A stretch of DNA of 64,000 bases from positions 372,001 through 436,000 of the forward strand of contig NZ_BAABHF010000010.1 of assembly GCF_039541955.1 (NCBI RefSeq). The letters are read 5' to 3'. Below the pieces are notes generated by a model that saw only the letters and a list, made by a program, of their open reading frames with translations, had not been told where the DNA came from and did not search any database. The translations under genes were made by a program, and so were the position numbers. The DNA is from Actinoallomurus oryzae (GTDB lineage: Bacteria > Actinomycetota > Actinomycetes > Streptosporangiales > Streptosporangiaceae). Positions 61,465-64,000 of the stretch are shown here, piece after piece. Within the stretch, counting starts at the first letter, position 1. Every line of letters begins with the position of its first letter.

Positions 61465-64000
61465 GTGCGCGCACATGAGGTGAGCCCCGCCTTCGTGGGG
61501 CGGGAGCCCGAACTCGCCACGCTGACCGACGCCTTCGAGCGCGCCCGTGCGGGCGATCCCGGCGCGGTCCTGCTCGGTGGCGAGGCCGGCGGCGGCAAGA
61601 CCCGCGTGGTCGGCGAGTTCGCCCAACGCGTGCGGAGCGACGCGCACGTCCTCGTCGGCGGCTGCCTCGAACTCAGCACGGCCGGCTTCCCGTACGCGCC
61701 GTTCACCGCGGCGCTGCGCCAGCTCGTACGGGAGGCCGGCGCCGCGGAGATCGCCGCCCTGATGCCGCGGGACGGCGCACGCGACCTGGCCCGGCTGCTG
61801 CCGGAGTTCGGCGAGCCGCCCGCCGACCGCGACCCGGACAGCGCGCGGGCCCGGCTGTTCGAGCAGATGCTCGCGCTGCTCGAGCGCCTGGCCGAGCGCC
61901 GTCCCCTCGTCCTCGTCGTCGAGGACGCGCACTGGGCGGACCGGTCAACCCGTGACCTGCTGGTCTTCCTCCTCCGCAACCTGCTGCACACCGCCGTACT
62001 GGTGATCGTCACCTTCCGCTCCGACGAGTTGCACCGCGGCCATCCGATGCGGCCGGTGATCGCCGAGCTCGAGCGGTTCGAAGGCGTCATCCGGCTCGAC
62101 CTGCCCCGCCTGACCCGGGCGGAGACGGCCGCCCAGCTCGCCGGCATCCTCGGCCACGCTCCGGATCCCAAAATCGTCGAGATGGTCTACGAACGCAGCT
62201 CCGGCATCCCGCTGCTCGTCGAGGCCACCGCCGAACACCCCGCCTCCGGGATGCCCCAGTCCGTACGCGACCTCGTCCTGGCCGACGTCAACCGGCTGCC
62301 CGAGAACACCCAGGATCTGCTGCGCCTCGCCAGCACCGGCGGCGTACGGTTCGGGCACGCGCTGCTCTCCACGGTCTCGGGCCTGGACGACACGGCCCTG
62401 TCGTCGGCGCTGCGGCCCGCGGTCGACGCGAACGTCCTCGTCGCCGACGCGCAGGCGTACGCCTTCCGGCACGCGCTGATCTGGGAGGCGATCCACGACG
62501 AGCTCCTGCCCGGCGAGCACACCCGCGCGCACCGCCGGTTCGCCGAGGCGCTGGAGGCCGATCCGTCCCTGAGCCTGGCCGGGCGCCCCGCCGTCGAGAT
62601 CACGTCGCACTGGGTCCGCGCGCACGACCACGAGCGCGCGCTGCCCTCCGCCTGGCGTGCGGCGCGGGAGTCGGCCTCCGCGTTCGCCTACGCCGAACAG
62701 CTCCAGCTGCTCGAACGCGTGCTGGAGCTGTGGGACCGCGTGCCCGACGCCGAGGAGCGGATCGGCACCGACTACGTCGACGTGCTCCGGCGCGCGGCGC
62801 AGGCCGCCGACGCCTGCGGCGAGCCCGAGCGCGGCCTGGCGTTCGTCCGCGCCGCCCTCGCCGACCTCGACGAGCGGACCGATCCCGAGCGCGTCGCGCT
62901 GCTGCTCCGCCGACGCGCCTGGCTCACTCTCGTGCTGGGCCGTGCGGGCGGTCTGGAGGACCTGCGCCGGGCGCAGAGCCTGGTGCCGGAGGCCTCGATC
63001 GCACGGGCGGAGGTGCTGGCGCTGCTCGGCCGTACGCTGGCGTTCCTCGGCCGGCAGGACGAGGGGCGCCCGATCAGCGAGGAGACCCTCGCGCTGGCGG
63101 ACCGGTTCGAGGACGACTGCATCGCGGCGGGCGCCCTGAACAACCTCGCCATCGCCGAGTCGGTCGCCGGCCGGTTCGACGCGGCGCTGGCCCTGCTGGA
63201 GACCGCGCGTACGCGGGCCGAGCGCGCCCACGACGGCGGGTCGGTGCTCCGGTCGATGGTGAACACGACCGACGCTCTGGAGGCGAGCGGCCGGTCCGAG
63301 GCGGCGCTCGCGACGGCGCAGCAGGCGCTCTCGCGGGCCGACGCGCTCGGCCAGTCGCGTACGCAGGGCATCTTCGCGGCGAACAACCTGGCGGAGGCGC
63401 AGATCTCCCTCGGCCGCTGGGACGACGCGGTCGAGACGTTCGAGCGGGCCATGGAGCTCGCGCCGACGCCCGGCCTGCGCGTGCAGCACCTGGTCAACCG
63501 GGGCCAGATCGCCGTCGCCCGCGGCGAGAGCGACCTCGCGGCCCGGATCGTGGAGGAGCTGCGGGCGCTGGCCGCCGTCGACGACCCGTACCCGCAGCAG
63601 GTGCTGCCGCTGGCCTGCCTGGTCATCGAGTGGCGGCTGGCCGAGGGCGACGTGCCCGGCGCGATCGAGGCCACGAACCGTGCCATCGCCGAGCACGAGC
63701 TGAACCGGGACGTACGGCACACCTGGCCGGTCCTCGTCGCGGCCATGCGGGCCTGTGCCGAACGGCGCGACGAGGCCCTCGCGGAGGAACTGCGCGCCAT
63801 CGCCGCGGCGACCGCGGCGTACGGCCCGGTGATGGAGGCCCGGCGCGCCGTGTTCGACGCCGAGTCCGCTCGGGTCGAGGGCATCGTCGACCGGTCGCGG
63901 TGGGACGCCGCCGCGGCGGCCTGGGAGGCGCTGAACCACCCGTACCCGCTGGCGTACGCGCTGGCGCGCTCGGCCGAGGCCGCGGTGGCCGACGGCCGGC
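61465..64000 (+). CDS. Second ATPase-type regulator, tandem paralogue (3' end outside window)
   Basis: At least 845 residues, running off the window. It resembles the protein at 57747 along its length: GGEAGGGKTR, VLVVEDAHWADRSTRDLL, MPQSVRDLVLADVNRLPENTQDLLRLAS, FRHALIWEAIHDELLPGEHTR, then TPR-like repeats and WDAAAAAWEALNHPYPLAYAL. A LuxR HTH is expected beyond 64000 but not seen. Start: GTG 61465 with CATGCT 7 nt upstream is preferred by comparison with its neighbour; ATG 61444 or 61453 are possible. Confidence 0.8.
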   Translation, partial: MRAHEVSPAFVGREPELATLTDAFERARAGDPGAVLLGGEAGGGKTRVVGEFAQRVRSDAHVLVGGCLELSTAGFPYAPFTAALRQLVREAGAAEIAALMPRDGARDLARLLPEFGEPPADRDPDSARARLFEQMLALLERLAERRPLVLVVEDAHWADRSTRDLLVFLLRNLLHTAVLVIVTFRSDELHRGHPMRPVIAELERFEGVIRLDLPRLTRAETAAQLAGILGHAPDPKIVEMVYERSSGIPLLVEATAEHPASGMPQSVRDLVLADVNRLPENTQDLLRLASTGGVRFGHALLSTVSGLDDTALSSALRPAVDANVLVADAQAYAFRHALIWEAIHDELLPGEHTRAHRRFAEALEADPSLSLAGRPAVEITSHWVRAHDHERALPSAWRAARESASAFAYAEQLQLLERVLELWDRVPDAEERIGTDYVDVLRRAAQAADACGEPERGLAFVRAALADLDERTDPERVALLLRRRAWLTLVLGRAGGLEDLRRAQSLVPEASIARAEVLALLGRTLAFLGRQDEGRPISEETLALADRFEDDCIAAGALNNLAIAESVAGRFDAALALLETARTRAERAHDGGSVLRSMVNTTDALEASGRSEAALATAQQALSRADALGQSRTQGIFAANNLAEAQISLGRWDDAVETFERAMELAPTPGLRVQHLVNRGQIAVARGESDLAARIVEELRALAAVDDPYPQQVLPLACLVIEWRLAEGDVPGAIEATNRAIAEHELNRDVRHTWPVLVAAMRACAERRDEALAEELRAIAAATAAYGPVMEARRAVFDAESARVEGIVDRSRWDAAAAAWEALNHPYPLAYALARSAEAAVADGR

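Overview
The window is a 64-kb piece of a very GC-rich actinobacterial chromosome. Third codon positions are almost always G or C, GTG/TTG starts are common, and about ten genes look leaderless, with a TANNNT-type -10 ending 6-7 nt before the start codon. Typical actinomycete families are present: GAF-ANTAR, SpoIIE phosphatase, DUF4232, DUF2630, DUF2795, large LuxR/AAA regulators and PadR/TetR regulators. An archaeal/eukaryal-type prolyl-tRNA synthetase, the family mix and the absence of TTA-rich or biosynthetic clusters suggest a Streptosporangiales/Thermomonosporaceae-like organism, but the genus is an inference only.

Layout. 1-4 kb: signalling genes (ANTAR protein, PAS-GAF-SpoIIE phosphatase) and a GT4 glycosyltransferase behind a small ORF and a hairpin. 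4-13 kb: proS and lepB diverging from a shared 100-bp region, a membrane protein, a DUF4232 secreted protein, an ABC-F protein, YceI, DUF2795 and a fused PAP2 phosphatase/lipid kinase. 13-18 kb: a two-component polysaccharide/teichoic-acid-type exporter, then a three-gene sugar-type ABC importer without a substrate-binding protein. 18-24.6 kb: NCS1 permease, frameshifted aldo/keto reductase, ArsR-like regulator, PNPOx-like protein, PEBP protein and a lysine-2,3-aminomutase-like radical SAM enzyme. 25-36 kb: GH18-like secreted protein, a 17-bp tandem repeat, a DUF998/hydrolase/lipoprotein operon, plsX, enoyl-reductase-like protein, argS, an unknown coiled-coil membrane protein behind a 21-codon leader, GCS2-type ligase and DUF2630. 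36-44.6 kb: histone-H1-tail-like protein, a deoC/ALDH/pseudo-ALDH operon, two secreted repeat proteins and a luciferase-like oxidoreductase fused to an SCP2-like domain.

44.6-47.8 kb is accessory DNA of visibly lower GC. It holds small orphan proteins of domain-of-unknown-function families and a 3'-half tRNA-Gly(CCC) sequence that looks like an integration scar, with a weaker second copy. It is bracketed by a direct repeat: the promoter and 5' end of the luciferase-like gene occur intact at 44.6 kb and as a decayed fragment at 47.6 kb.

47.9-57.6 kb is regulatory and enzymatic: VOC protein, LapA-like protein, methyltransferase/DUF2218 operon facing a TetR gene, an esterase facing a PadR gene across two matching operator boxes, a PhyH oxygenase, and a PadR-ATPase-permease operon. 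In that operon the ATPase-permease junction carries two tandem 20-codon micro-ORFs, all translationally coupled. 57.6-64 kb has two tandem large ATPase-type regulators (the first with a LuxR HTH, the second running off the window) with an OsmC protein and a small basic protein between them.

No CRISPR array, complete insertion sequence, rRNA, complete tRNA or obvious biosynthetic cluster was seen. The parts that ordinary annotation explains least are the micro-ORF junction (55.45-55.57 kb), the tRNA-scarred island (44.6-47.8 kb) and the AUU-initiated SpoIIE gene.
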